Source: Cricetomys ansorgei (taxonomy: Eukaryota; Chordata; Mammalia; Rodentia; Nesomyidae). From it: DNA of 64,000 bases. Below, one piece after another: positions 37,493-48,744 of the stretch. The translations under genes were made by a program, and so were the position numbers. The notes under the pieces are model-generated. The model was given only the letters and a program-made list of their open reading frames with translations. It did not search any database and was not told where the DNA came from. Numbering within the stretch: the first letter of the stretch is position 1; each line of letters begins with the position of its first letter. The stretch lies in contig JAMJFZ010001258.1 of the NCBI GenBank assembly GCA_026225945.1, forward strand, positions 4,633,501-4,697,500, read 5' to 3'.

Positions 37493-37930
37493 TGTGTAGG
37501 CCCAAGTCAGGGGCAAGGTGACTCACAACAGTTCCCGGAACTTGAATAAGAAAGATAGTTTCTGGGACGAACAAGATATGGACCGCCGACTAATGGCCTT
37601 GGGCTGGGAGTTCCCTCCATCTGCGTTGACTGAAACCCTGAGCTTGCATTTTCTAGGAGCCTGCGACCTTGCTGTGTCAGCACCAATCAGTTTGAGGATT
37701 GGTACCTACATGACCAGCCAATAGAATCCTGCCTGGTGCTCTATCACTGGGCTCTGCCTTTGAAAAGCATATATAAACCATGTTTGGAGTGTGCTGATGG
37801 TCACTCCCACCTGCCTTGTTTGAGGAATCTGTGAGAGTGGACCCCAACATGTTGAAATAAACCTCTTGCTTTTGCATCGATCTCGAGTCCTGGTGATTTC
37901 TCAGTGGTCTCCTTCTGTCGGCCCCTAACA
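37493..37930 (+). mobile_element. Nested LTR of a different, ERV1-like type
   Basis: A promoter-like block inside the retroviral element, unrelated to its LTRs. It has two CCAAT-type boxes (near 37682 and 37717), TATATAAA at 37770-37777, AATAAA at 37856-37861, and ends matching TGTGTAGGCC ... GGCCCCTAACA. This order and spacing is that of a gammaretrovirus-type LTR. No clean target duplication is seen, so the ends are uncertain. Confidence 0.6.
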
Positions 37931-38263
37931 GTACCATGGGATGACCATCAGCAGCAGAACAGCAGCAGCTGTTCTGCAGAGTGAAGCCAGCCAGAGCCTG
38001 GAGGACAAGCTGTGTGCTGCAGAAGGCAGAGCCAGATCCAAGTCCTTTGGAGGAGCTCAGAAGATCATGAGTGAATTCCAGGTAATTGGACCATTGATAA
38101 TGTTTTTCTGCTGTCCATAGACACTGAGAAAAGCTTGATAGATGTTTGATTTCATTTAGTCTTGTACATTAGCAACCCTTGGTAAATAGTTTTACTGGTG
38201 TAGTGTTAAATTGTGTTGTAGAGAAAAAGGATTTTTTTTTTGTCTTATGCAGAAAAGGGGAAA

Positions 38264-38595
38264 TGTTGTGGAAGTTTATTCTTGGGTATATATAAAATAC
38301 TTGTTTTGTGCACTGTTGGGAAAGGGGCTGCCTGGGTCTTGGCATTTTGTATTGTCTGCAGGTGTTGGCTTTATGTGGGGGATGTCTGATTGCTAATGAT
38401 CTGCATGTGCTATCAGTAGAACACCCGAGGAGTTCCGAACAATAAAAACACCTGAGCTCAGGTGCTCAGGGTTCCACTGTCAGTATGGTGCTGGCCAGGA
38501 TAGTAGTTCCCTCTGCTGAGGTCTGGAAGAATTTGTACCTATGAAAAATGCCCCTTGTCTTCTTTGCTGAGGGACACGGAAGGTGTATTGCCATA
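38264..38595 (+). repeat. 3' LTR of the endogenous retroviral element
   Basis: Aligns with the 5' LTR along its whole length with scattered substitutions and small indels. Preceded by the polypurine tract, and ends directly before the second copy of GACAGG. The terminal CA of the 5' copy is TA here. Confidence 0.85.
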
Positions 38596-38692
38596 GACAG
38601 GCTTGCAGTGCTTGAAGTGAGGCAGCATGCTAGCAAGACTCCTCTCTTTACAACTTCACAATCCACTCCCTCTTCCTTTTCTATTTTCATAG

Positions 38693-38693
38693 T

Positions 38694-38729
<36 letters not shown>

Positions 38730-38730
38730 T
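38693..38730. repeat. (GT)n microsatellite
   Basis: About 17 GT units shortly downstream of the 3' LTR. Confidence 0.93.
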
Positions 38731-39549
38731 GTGCATGCATGTGCAAGCATGGTTACATATGTGGGTACATGGGTGTGGTAGCAGATACACTCTGGTGTGT
38801 GTGTATGTTGAGGCCCTAGGGCCTCTCCCACCTTCTTCAATGGGGCAGCATTTCTCAATCAACCCAGAGCTCACAATATAGTCTTGCCAGCCAGCTTGCT
38901 TGGAGGATTTTCCTGTCTCTGCCAAACAAGGCTGGAATTATGAGCAGGCCACCACCCACCCGGTATTCAAATGAGTTCTGGGAATCTTAATTCTGGATCT
39001 CATGCTTCTGTGGTAAGTGAGTAACAAGGGAGGCATCTCCCCAAGCCCTGGAAGATCCGTTCTCATGGTAAGCAAAGCAATGTGAGCATGCGTTTCTATT
39101 TCCTGATCGAGAACTCTCAAAGGAAGAACTCCAAGTGCCTCTCCTTTTAGCGTATTGGGATTACCAGCACCAAGAACCGCCTCTGTGGATCCATCACTAG
39201 ATAAAACTGGTGGCTGAACACAGCGCCATCTTACCCCAGGAGATGACAGGACGCCATGATGACTAACCGGTGAGCACAGTCCACGTCCTGAACAAAGAGC
39301 TAACACACGCTGGACAGGACAGCAGCGTGACACAGGACTCCGTCACACCATACGGAGTGAACAGTGTGCAACTTAAAACCAATTAATTGCTTATTTCTGG
39401 AGTTTTCCATTTAGCATTTTCAGACCACTCAGAGAGTAAAGTTGTGGATGGGGGTGGGGATTTACGGCACGGGACGTGTCTGGCCCTCAGGAGATGCTAC
39501 ACGTGCCCTTGATCAACAGAAGGTGCAGCTCTCTGCTCCCCTGAGCCCT

Positions 39550-39715
39550 CTTTTTAAATGTTTTTTTTTTTTTTTTTAAATCACGTTCATTTATTTAATC
39601 GTGTACACGTGGACATCGGAGGTCAACTCGGGGAAGTCAGTTCTTTCCACCGTGTGGGTTCCGGGGGACAAACTGGTCAGCTGTCAGGCTTGCTGGCCCA
39701 ACCCTTCTCAACAGA
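39550..39715 (-). repeat. B3-class SINE
   Basis: Poly-T start, GGACATCGGAGGTCAACTCG, GTCAGTTCTTTCCACCGTGT and a TTGCTGGCCCAACCC end. Confidence 0.7.
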
Positions 39716-39930
39716 AAGCACACCATGAACCCTTCAGATGAGTGTGGCTGGTACTGTCCGGAGACTAGTCTCAGCTCTACCATTTACTGACCTGTCATAA
39801 AAGTGATAAAAACTTCTTAGTGCCTCAGTTTCCCTACCTGCCAAGTAGCATTAATGATGGGACCATCTCCCAAAAATATATAGGATGAAATGTGATATAT
39901 CAATAATAAATGATGTGACTTCATTTATTA

Positions 39931-39970
39931 CATCATCATCATCATCATCATCATCATCATTATTATTATT
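39931..39970. repeat. (CAT)n/(ATT)n microsatellite
   Basis: Ten or more CAT/ATC units followed by ATT units. Confidence 0.93.
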
Positions 39971-40362
39971 TTTCAGGCAAACGTAGCACACACACTGAAC
40001 TCAGGAAAGGTAGGGACCTGAGCATGGACGGTACAAGTTCCACCCAAGGAGCAAGTCACTCTGGTACCTGCTATCTCTAGCACCTGATTTCCGCCTTTCA
40101 GCCATGTTTGTACCAACTGATATCAGCAGCCCCAACCTTGCTCTGCAAAACTCCCCTGATAAGAACAGCCTTCCGTTCCTGGGCATTATCCCCAAACACT
40201 CCACAGCATGGTTCTTCCTTTCTTGGACTTGTCTAAGCAAGCGGGAGCACGCGGGGCCTGACCCCTGTGGTCTCCTCCCCACATGTGGGTGGAGATGGCC
40301 GGTGTGAAGGAGGCCTACATCGCTGAGGGGTCCTGATGAGCCCAGCAAAGAAGAAAACTTAC

Positions 40363-40469
40363 CGGAGAATCGATGAGATGATGGAGGACCGGTCTGGCTT
40401 AGCATCAACTATGTCTTCACTCGAGTCCACTTTTTCCAGCTCTGTGACACAGTTCTGATCATCAGCCAT
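40363..40469 (-). CDS. Casp7: Casp7 coding exon 1 (N-terminal prodomain)
   Basis: Encodes residues 1-35 and two bases of Arg36, starting MADDQNC and ending in SSIISSIL. The ATG (40467-40469 on the complement) follows directly after a pyrimidine tract and AG, so the splice acceptor abuts the start codon and the 5' UTR lies in an upstream exon. The donor is CCG/gtaagt at 40363. The exon contains the N-peptide that is removed in apoptosis (IVD22/A) and the Arg-Ser-Ser stretch that aligns with a known PAK2 phosphorylation site in human. It is one residue shorter than mouse as I recall it (one Ser fewer in the SSED run). Confidence 0.96.
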
Positions 40470-40519
40470 CTAGGAGGAAAATCAAACCAGAACAAGAGAT
40501 GCAAAGTCATCCTTGGGAT

Positions 40520-40830
40520 CTGTGTGTGTGTGATCATGTGTGTGCAAGAGAACGTGTGTATGTGTGCATGTGCACGTGGAGGACACGGGTCATCCTGGAT
40601 GTCATTCCCCGGGCACTGTTGTTTGAGACAGGCTCCCTCACTGGCCTGGGCCTCCCCAGTTAGGGTAGGCTGGCAGGCCAATGAGCCCCAGGAGTCTAAC
40701 AGTCTCTGCCTCCCAGTGCTGGGATTACAGCTGCGTGCCCGTCCTGGCTTTGTATGTAGATTTCAGGAACTGAAGTCAGGTCTTCACACGTGAGCAGCAG
40801 GCGCTCTGACACTGCAACCCTCTGCTTCTG
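40520..40830 (-). repeat. B4-class SINE
   Basis: TTTGAGACAGGCTCCCTCAC, GGCAGGCCAATGAGCCCCAG and CAGTGCTGGGATTACAGCTG. It lies just upstream of Casp7 coding exon 1, inside the 5' UTR intron. Confidence 0.75.
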
Positions 40831-41296
40831 GTATTTTTAAAGGACACTCCCTAGGTGACAGTTCTTACTTAGTTAAACCTAGGGGTGAGCAGCCTTGCAT
40901 ATTTACACTCCAAAGACGCTGCACCATCAAGGTAACAGTGTAATAAAACACAGGAGTGCCAGCTCTTTGGCAGGTCTCTTCCCAGAAACTGAGCAACCAA
41001 CACAGAGAAACCAGAGTCCTTGACCTCGGAGCTTCTACTCTGGCACCCAAGGCCTTGCTAAACGTTTGGTGTGTACGATAAACTGTGTAAAAAGTCTGTC
41101 ATGGTTTGTAACAATCAGGAAGGCACCCTAAATCCCTGCCGGGTCTCAAGATGCTCACACTTTGCTTGGCAGCTCTCAGCACACCTCAAAGACAGCACCG
41201 ACTCGGAGGCATACGGCGCCCTTCACTGCAGATGGTGTTACGTGTTCTGTCCAAGTGGACTTCCAGCAAACGATTTTCCTGATCAAGAATCTCCAA

Positions 41297-41545
41297 GAGC
41301 CTAGCGGGGCTCAGCGGTAAGGAGCAAGGGTGGGGCCTTGAGTTTGATCCCAGGGTGGCATGTCCTTGTAACCCCAGTCTGGGGATGCAGACATGTGGAT
41401 CCCCAAGACTCACTGCAAGGTAGCCTAGCTGAATCGGGCTGTTCAGGCCAGTGAGAGAAGACCCTGTCTCAAAAAAAAAAGGAAGACCTGAGGAACGGCA
41501 CCCGACGTTGTTGACCTCTGGCCCACACGTGGGCATGCACATGCG
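41297..41545 (+). repeat. B4-class SINE
   Basis: Head AGCGGGGCTCAGCGGTAAGG, GAGTTTGATCCCAGGGTGGC, GACCCTGTCTCAAAAAAAAA, then a diverged tail. Confidence 0.7.
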
Positions 41546-42776
41546 CATCTTCAAGTGATCCTCACTGTTTAAAAATTCAGTTTTTAACCCATCTCCTTGG
41601 ATTTTAAGGCCCTTCACAACCTAGGACAACTGGCTGACCCACTTGCTTACGTGAGTAAAGCCTGTTCGTTTACGTACTGCCTCTGTGCGTTGTCTCTCTG
41701 TGAGCAGACACTCAAGCATCTACCTGGCTGTTTACCCCACGTTCACTGCCTACTCGGCTCTTGTATTTGCCATTTATTTGAGTTCTGCTAATTGCTCGGC
41801 TCCCGCAGGACAACATAAACTCATTGTGGTAGAGGCATCTGGCACACAGAAGGTGCTTATTAAATAAATATTAATTGAGTGGAAGGCTGGAAGGAATGAG
41901 TACCCCCATGGGGAAAGAATTCGCTAAACAAGACAGAACTGTTCCAAGGAAAAGTCCATATGGGAACCAGTGTTCACAAATCAAATCCTGTTTTATTCTG
42001 CATGAACAGATCAGGGACTCCCGGTCAGCAACCAAAGGAAATCGCCCAACTTCAGTTTTTATCTGGTCTCGGGCCTGAACAAGTTTGCCAGAAGGCCTCA
42101 GCCTTCAGGAGCAGGGCTGCCTGGGTTTGTTTTCACTAGGTGGGAAAGGAAGGTGGATTCTGCTCTATAGAAAAGCTTGTGTCCCAGAATGTGACATCTG
42201 GAGATGGAAATCCGGCCTAGCGAAGGATGCCCGTGGAGGCCAGGCCACAGCCTTGTGGACTCTAGCTCTGAAGTGTCACTGTGAGGTTACTTTCCCGCAG
42301 ATGACAGAGACAGGAGGAGACGGCCAGAGGAGGGGAAGGCGGGAGGAGAGGAGAGGAAGGAAGGCGGGAGGAGAGGAGAGGCTTGGCTTAGCTTCCGGGC
42401 AGTGGAGAAGGAACGGAGTCAGGAAAGAGCTGCACATCCACAGTGGCCAGAGGTCAGATGGGCACATGCTTCTCTGTGCGTCTCAGGCCTCCAGACTACA
42501 GTCCCAACACATTTCAGGTCAGGACACGGGTCTTTCAGATCCGGACCGCAGACATCTCTCAGGAGCAGAGACTATTCCATCACAGAGGAGATAAGCCAAG
42601 GCCAGGCATGTGAAGATGCTAAGAACTTGAACGTCTTCACGCAGACTTCGTTACAAGAAAAGCAGAGCGTTGTCAGCAAGGCACACGCTCGAACATCTTC
42701 AAAATTAACACGTCAACATGGTCTTAAGCCTTGACTCTTTTGCCAAATTTAATCTCAAGGGTTAAATCTACGATCC

Positions 42777-42831
<55 letters not shown>

Positions 42832-43164
42832 AGAAAGAGAATAGGAAGTTCTAACTCTCATCCTGCCCTAGGAATGACAACTTTGGCCACGCCCCACAGA
42901 CCAGAATAAGGCCTGAAGTGTAGGTGTCTACAGGGATTCCAGCACCTAGAGCTCAAACTGTGCAGAGCAGAGCACCTAAGAGGGCAGAGTCACGTTCCCA
43001 TCACCCTCCCCCTGGAGACAGCAAAACAAGACAATTTGATAGCAATGGGTGGATGAAGAAACTGTGTCTATCTTTCAAAGGACTAACACCCAAAACACAG
43101 AAGGGACTCACACAACTGAACAGCAGAAACTAACTCAACTAGACAAAAATGCACAGAAGAGTTG
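41546..43164. other. Casp7 5' UTR intron, no gene
   Basis: Purine-rich block at 42312-42386 with AAGGCGGGAGGAGAGGAGAG occurring twice, and the (GA)n tract. No exon recognised; an alternative Casp7 first exon could hide here. Confidence 0.45.
42779..42828. repeat. (GA)n microsatellite
   Basis: About 25 uninterrupted GA units. Confidence 0.95.
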
Positions 43165-43520
43165 GCTGGTTTGGATCTGGTGTGCCCCTTCCCCCAAATG
43201 TCCCCAGTCCCCTGCTGGTAGGAGGGCCTCATGGGGAGTGAGGCCTCATGGGAAGCCTTCCTGTCACTGATGGGTTCCAAGTCCCACAGTTCTGACTACA
43301 AAATGGAATTCTTCCCCTCAACAGACTCAGGTGTTAAAGCTTGGTCTCCAGCTGGTGGGGAGATGGAAGCTTCTCCACATGGTGGAGGAAGCAGGTCTCT
43401 GGGAGCATCTCCTTGAAGGGTCATTGTGTACCCGGACCCCTGCTGCCCCTTTCTCTGCTTGTTGGCTGCGAGAACAACTTTGCTGTATCAATACGCCTGC
43501 TGCCATGGTGCTCTGACTGA
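43165..43520 (+). mobile_element. Diverged hAT-like repeat
   Basis: GGTTTGGATCTGGTGTGCCC, GGTCTCCAGCTGGTGGGGAG and CTGCCATGGTGCTCTGACTGA resemble the URR1/Charlie type layout. Family uncertain. Confidence 0.35.
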
Positions 43521-44669
43521 GACTTCTGAACCAGGAGCCAAGTCACTCCGAAGGGAGGAATCCCTCTCGGGTGTCCTCTCAGGAACTGGCCACCGTGAGG
43601 AAAACGTGACCAGTGTGTGCCTAGATGTGCTACGTCAGCACAGGTCCCACGGCAACATGGGCTAGAGCTTCATGGGCTATAGCTTCCGAAGCGGTGGTCC
43701 TGAGCAAACGACTTCTCTGAGGTAATCATCTCAGAAAGTCGTTCTACGAACAGCAGAAAGCCGACAGGCACAGGCCTGAGTAGACATAAAAGGGACCCAC
43801 TCCTGGCTGAGGAGCCACTGACGGCTGGGAGGGAGGGTCGGTTTTCCTCAGGTACAGGACCACGCTCGGCGGATAGCCACACCCTGTGCATGCGGGCAGC
43901 ACTCACTGGATTCCACGGGAGGCTTTCCCGCCACGTCCTCCTCACAGAGTCTGCACCACCTTCTGCTGGAGGCCTGAAGCGTCCTCCTGGCTGTGTGAAG
44001 CGAGAAATTCTACCCCGCCACAAACTCATCAAGGGATGCTCCGTTCCCACCACAGCGACAGCAATGGAGCAAGAAGACCAGAGACCACGGGCCAAAACAC
44101 ATCTTCATGGGGGGATGGGCCTAAGCCTTCCTGCTAACAACAGTGGCCATGGCTCTTCAGCCTACAAGGCTAAGCTAAGAGGACTCAAGGTGGTGAGCAT
44201 GTGGGGGTGCTGAACCTCGGTGAGGTCATTTCAGCCAGGTCAGCCCTCAGAAAGCCCGGAGGGACCTTGCTCGCATTACATCTTTGTGCCTGTCCCTTCT
44301 CCCGGGGCCTGCAGAGCAGTCACTAGAGGGACCCTGCTTGCCCACCGTCAACAGGATGCCTCTTTAAATGACTTCAAATGTGTGAAGCCTGCTGTGATGA
44401 TCTGGGTGTGGCTAGCCCCTGGGAGCCCCTGTGATGGAAGGCTAGACCCCCACATGATGCTAGGGGCGGGATCCAGTAGGAAGCTCATGGCATTTCTCTT
44501 GGGGCCCAATGTTAGTTCTCAAGAGGCTGCTTAGAAAAGAGTTCCGTGTGGCCACTCCCTGGCTACTCCAAATCCCAGTCTCACCACGTGACTGCTCCTA
44601 CTTGCAAGCCTCTTTGGCTACTAGGCTGCCATCTGCCCCGAGCGCTTCCCCAGAGCACACTGGTTAGTG

Positions 44670-45035
44670 AGTGTGCTGCTCAGTTTTTTTAATTGCCAAC
44701 TTTACACAACCTAGAGTTACTTGGGAAGAGGAAACTTCGATTGAGGAGTTGCCCAGAGCAGACTGGCCTTTGGACATGTCTGCGACGGAGTGTCTTGACT
44801 GACAGATGATGCAGGAGGGCCCAGCTCACTGTGAGCAGCACCATCAGTAGGCCAGCTAGGTTGGACTGTATAAAAGAGCCAGCTGAGTGGTGAGCAAGCA
44901 GCTTTCCTGCCTCCAGTTCCTTCCTGGATTTCCCTCAGTGCGGGACTGGGACGTGGAATAGATGAGATAACCCTTCCTCCCATGTTGCTCTGGTCACGGT
45001 GTTACCACACAACAGAAAGCAGACTACAACAGGTG
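44670..45035 (+). mobile_element. Rodent interspersed repeat, DNA-transposon-like
   Basis: TTGCCAACTTTACACAACCT, AGAGTTACTTGGGAAGAGGA, GACAGATGATGCAGGAGGGC and CCTTCCTCCCATGTTGCTCT match a common rodent repeat whose family name I cannot fix. Confidence 0.6.
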
Positions 45036-45689
45036 TCTACCTGTTGAAGCGAATCCTACTGAGGTGGGTCAAGAACCACTTCCTGGATATTGCCTGAACT
45101 TATTTTCCCATGAGGAAACAGACTAACTGCAGCTCCTAGGCACAGTGACATTGTACACACTCTCCGCCTGCCCAGGTAAAGATATTCTTCTCTCAGTGTT
45201 CAGAGTCCTGAGGCCAACACCCTCCACATCAGTGTCACCTGAGGCTCACATGGCTAGGTAACCAGGACTTTGCCCCTGTTCTGCAGAAGGCTACACAGTG
45301 GCAGATGATAAAATTAGGCCTTAACAGTATGGAGTGGGTTGTAAGGTCAGGCTGGCCAAACCCTAAAGGAAAAACAAAACAAAACAACAAAAAGAACAGC
45401 CTGTAAACAGTATCAGGGCCTCATCAGCAAGCCCAGCTCGAGAGAAAGGACCGTCAAACTTCTTGTGGAACACCACCCTCATCTGCTAGTAAATTTACTT
45501 TCCCGGAAACCAGAATGCCCAAGGTGTAAAGGTCAGGGGTCACCCCTCCCCAATACCCTACCCCACGGCTCCAGTGTTTCACCTTCTCCCTGATCCAGGG
45601 GTTCCCCAACAAGGAAGAGCATTTCAAGCACTCTGCCTTGGTTAAGGACTAAGCACCCACTCCCTCCTTCCTGAGCACAACTCAGCCAG

Positions 45690-46600
45690 GAAGATTCCCA
45701 CGGAACGGACCGGCCCCAAGCGGCCGGGGCCGGTCTGCCAAGGGGCCCTGTGCGCGCCGAGCAATACAAACTGTCCTAAACCCGCCTTCCTCCGGTTACA
45801 TCCGGAATGGCCGGGATGGCACGAGACCCGGAGGACCAAGCCCAGCAAGCGGGCGGTGGAGGGGGCGTGGAGAGCCCCGGCCGCGGCGCAGCAGGTTCCG
45901 CAGCCTGCGGAGGGAGGGAGGGGGCCGGGCGGGGACGCGGGAGGAGAGAGCGCGGCGGAGGGACGGAGACGCGGGAGAAGGGAGCCCCGGTGGTTACCGT
46001 TCCACGGCGGCCGGCAGGAGCCCGCGACGGCGTCTGTCCTCGGCGAGGGGCTAGGGCAGCCTCGGGGAAAGCGAAAGCAAAAGTCCGGCAGCGGAGGGGA
46101 GGAGCCGGCGGCCGGGGAGGGCGTGGGCCGGGCGGGGCTGCGCGGAGCCGCTGGGGAAGCGGCCCACGGGGCCCGGGGAAGCTGGCTGCACGCGGAGCCG
46201 GCCCGGGGAAAACGCCCACGGAGCACGCGGCACACGGCGCCCGGGTCGCCGCCAGCCTTTTGGCGCCCGGGGCCCCCGCCGCGTGCTCCGCCCGCCCTCT
46301 GCCAGGCTGGCGCGACCCTCGCCGCGGCAGGAGCCCGGTGGGCAGAGCGCTCTGCAGGGCTGGCGGGCTGCGGGCTCTGCAAGGCTGCCCGTCACAAAAA
46401 CGACCGCCCGGCTTCCCGCTGCAAATCTATCACGTGCTCTGCAAAACAGACCGAGTGCTTGGCCCAGCCCTCTGCAGCCCGGGGAGAGCGGCTCTGAGAA
46501 TCGGAGCCGCCCCCATCACCGCTGTCTCCCGCACCCATGGAGCGCTTGCTAAGCCGAGTTCGTAAACCTCTGGAGCCCCCGCTGCACTTCCGGTTCCTGA
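45690..46600 (-). promoter_or_regulatory. Casp7: CpG-island promoter, probably of Casp7
   Basis: About 0.9 kb of very GC-rich, CpG-dense sequence with GC-box-like runs, unlike everything else in the window. It lies 5.2 kb upstream of the Casp7 ATG exon, which begins at a splice acceptor and therefore needs an upstream untranslated first exon. Several GT donors on the minus strand are possible (for example ACG/gtaacc near 45995), but none can be proven. An ETS-type site (minus strand ACCGGAAGTG, 46585-46594) sits at the far edge. A noncoding plus-strand transcript from the same island is possible. Nrap, being muscle-restricted in other mammals, is a less likely client. Confidence 0.7.
46585..46594 (-). 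promoter_or_regulatory. ETS/GABP-type site
   Basis: Minus strand ACCGGAAGTG, a full ETS-family consensus, at the edge of the CpG island. Confidence 0.4.
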
Positions 46601-47399
46601 GACGGCATTCTGCACAACTGTATATACTGAGATTACTCAAAGATTTGGCCTGCCCTCAAGGTGGGACTCCTGTCTTGTCGTCTTTCCTTTTCTCTAAGCA
46701 AGTCTGCCTCTCGACCTAACACTATGCACCAACTGTCGCCTCCGTCTGGTGTCTTCCCAGACGTTGCAGGGGCTGGGACGCTAGGACACTAACTTTGTCT
46801 TAAGCGAGTTTCCACCTCCCAACACTGGCTTGCGTGGGTACTGCACCAGAAACATTGGTGTTTGCTCCCTTGTTGGGCTCCAGGTGTGCAGAAGTGAGGT
46901 AGTGAGGAAGCAGACAGCACTCTTGCAAGGGTTCCTGTTCGTGTCATCTCCAACATCTCCCGCACACACGCGCACACACACACATACCTGGGTGTCCACC
47001 CTCTGGGGCCTCCAATCCACCAAGAACCCTCAGAACAGCCAGTTAATTCATTCACACCGAGGCTAAGTATCTGATGGCAACTGTAGTTTTAGGCATGCCT
47101 GAGATACTTGCTTCTCTAGGACTACGCGCGTCTCGGGAGTCATCGCAGGCTATTTTATCTGCTGTTTGTTTTTCCTTGAGCCTGAGAGTTTCAGCACTAT
47201 CTCTAAAGTCTCGGCAGGTATGGACACTTTCTGGATGTCAAGAAAGACCCACCCTAGGCATGTGTGAGGGAATGATTAAAACCAACAATTCTTAATACGA
47301 CTTCCCTAGTTTGTATGGAATGCCAGTGTCCCTGAACCGTTGAGGTAAATGTAGGGTAAGGCATGGCTCACACTAAGACGATTCTTTATAAAATAATTC

Positions 47400-47795
47400 A
47401 ACTTGCTTTGGCCCTGTGATGGCTGTTCTTGACTGTCAAGAACTTCAGCTGAGGAACAGCCTCCATGGGATTGGTCTATGGCATGTCTGCGGGGGCATTT
47501 CCTTGATTGCTGATCCATGGAAGAGGACCTAACCCTCTGTGGGCAGTCCACCCTGGACAGGTGGGCCTGAATTGTTACAAAGAGTTAGCTGGACAGAAGC
47601 AGGAAGCCAGCCACTTCTCCACGGTCTCTGCTTCAGCTCCGGTCTCCAGGCTCCTGCTTGAGTTCCTGCCTTGACTTCCCTCTGTGATGGCCTATGACAT
47701 GGAAGTGGGAGTCAAGTAAACCCCTCCCTCCCCCAAGTTGGTTTGATGAGTGTTTTGTCAGAGCAACTGAAAATTAACTGGACACGCCCCTTATT
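47400..47795 (+). mobile_element. Rodent interspersed repeat, same family as 44670
   Basis: TGGCTGTTCTTGACTGTCAA, TGTCTGCGGGGGCATTTCCT, TTCCTGCCTTGACTTCCCTC and CCCAAGTTGGTTTGATGAGT. Confidence 0.6.
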
Positions 47796-47944
47796 TCTCC
47801 TCTGTGAGCGGCAGTGTGTTACCTTCAGTGTTTGTTTCTTGTTTTATGTTACATAACCACTGCTCACATGTTGAAATGCTAACCTCCAGCACCTCAGAAT
47901 CATCTGTATTTAGATATAGTGTCTTCTAAAAATATATATATATT

Positions 47945-48120
47945 TATCTTTCAATTGTGTGTGTGTGCACGCACTCGTAGGTGCACGTTGCCCATGAAGT
48001 CCAGAAGAGTCTAGAGGTACAGAAGGCTGTGAGCCATCTGTCCATGTGAGTGCTGGGAACGAAACTCAGGTCCTCTGCAGGGGCAGTACAAGCCCTTAAC
48101 CACCGAGCCGGGTCTCTAAG
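47945..48120 (-). repeat. B3-class SINE
   Basis: GTGTGTGTGCACGCACTCGT tail, CTGGGAACGAAACTCAGGTC and CTTAACCACCGAGCC. Confidence 0.75.
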
Positions 48121-48744
48121 AGGTGAAATGAGCTCACTGAGGCTGTAACCCAGCAAAGCCTTTGTCCTTGTACGAAGTGCAGATTAAGACCCAGAGGCAC
48201 AGGAAGGGACCCCATGAGGCCACAGGGAGGAGGTGGCCACCCCATCTGCAAGCAGAGAGGCCTCAGGAGAAACTAACCCTGTGCACAGCTGAATAATGGG
48301 TGTCTGACACCCACAATTGTGAGGGGCTCTGCTGACTGGCCATCTTCACATGGACATCGTGTGGGTGTCCATGACCTTCTGCCTGCTGGTGCTGAGGGCT
48401 ACGCTCGGGGAGCTCTGTCTCTCAGAGAGTTAATACCCATAAGCTTTCACCAGCAAGGTGAAAACGGCCAGTTCTTTCTCCCTTCTTCCTCTAGCGGTCA
48501 TTCGCATCATGTGACAGAGAGTTTTAATGGTCTGTTTTATTGGCTTGAGCGATTCCTAAGAAATTAATAAAGCACACTCTTGTGTGTGTCCATGAAGACA
48601 TTCCAGAAACGATTAGAGCAGAAGGGCTTTGACCTTGAATGATTTAATCCACTGATGCAGTCCCAGTGAACAGACTCAGTCGTGGTAGGAGCGTGGAAGA
48701 TGGGGTCCAGTTGGAGGAAGAGGGTCAGTGGGGACATATCCTTG

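Larger units (their letters stand above)
35999..38595 (+). mobile_element. Class II (betaretrovirus-like) endogenous retroviral element, non-coding
   Basis: Two related LTRs of 331 and 332 bp (35999-36329 and 38264-38595) flank about 1.9 kb. Both start TGTTGTGGAA and carry an AATAAA (36173-36178 and 38441-38446). A primer-binding-site-like TGGCGCC and ATGTGGGGC block (from 36332), resembling a tRNA-Lys site with a small change, follows the 5' LTR. A purine tract AGAAAAGGGGAAA (38251-38263) precedes the 3' LTR. The six-base direct repeat GACAGG flanks the element at 35993-35998 and 38596-38601, the duplication length typical of class II elements. No gag, pol or env frame is visible. LTR differences are numerous, so it is old. 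It lies in the large Casp7 intron in the opposite orientation. Similarity to the MYSERV group of muroid elements is a guess. Confidence 0.85.

Noticed and set aside
43670..44095. 141-codon minus-strand frame in the Casp7 5' UTR intron
   Set aside because: No recognisable family, no splice or promoter support, length possible by chance.
45807..46565. Plus-strand frame of 252 codons and a 246-codon minus-strand frame in the CpG island
   Set aside because: GC-rich DNA lacks stop codons by composition. Low-complexity Gly/Arg/Pro/Ala content on both strands and no family resemblance.
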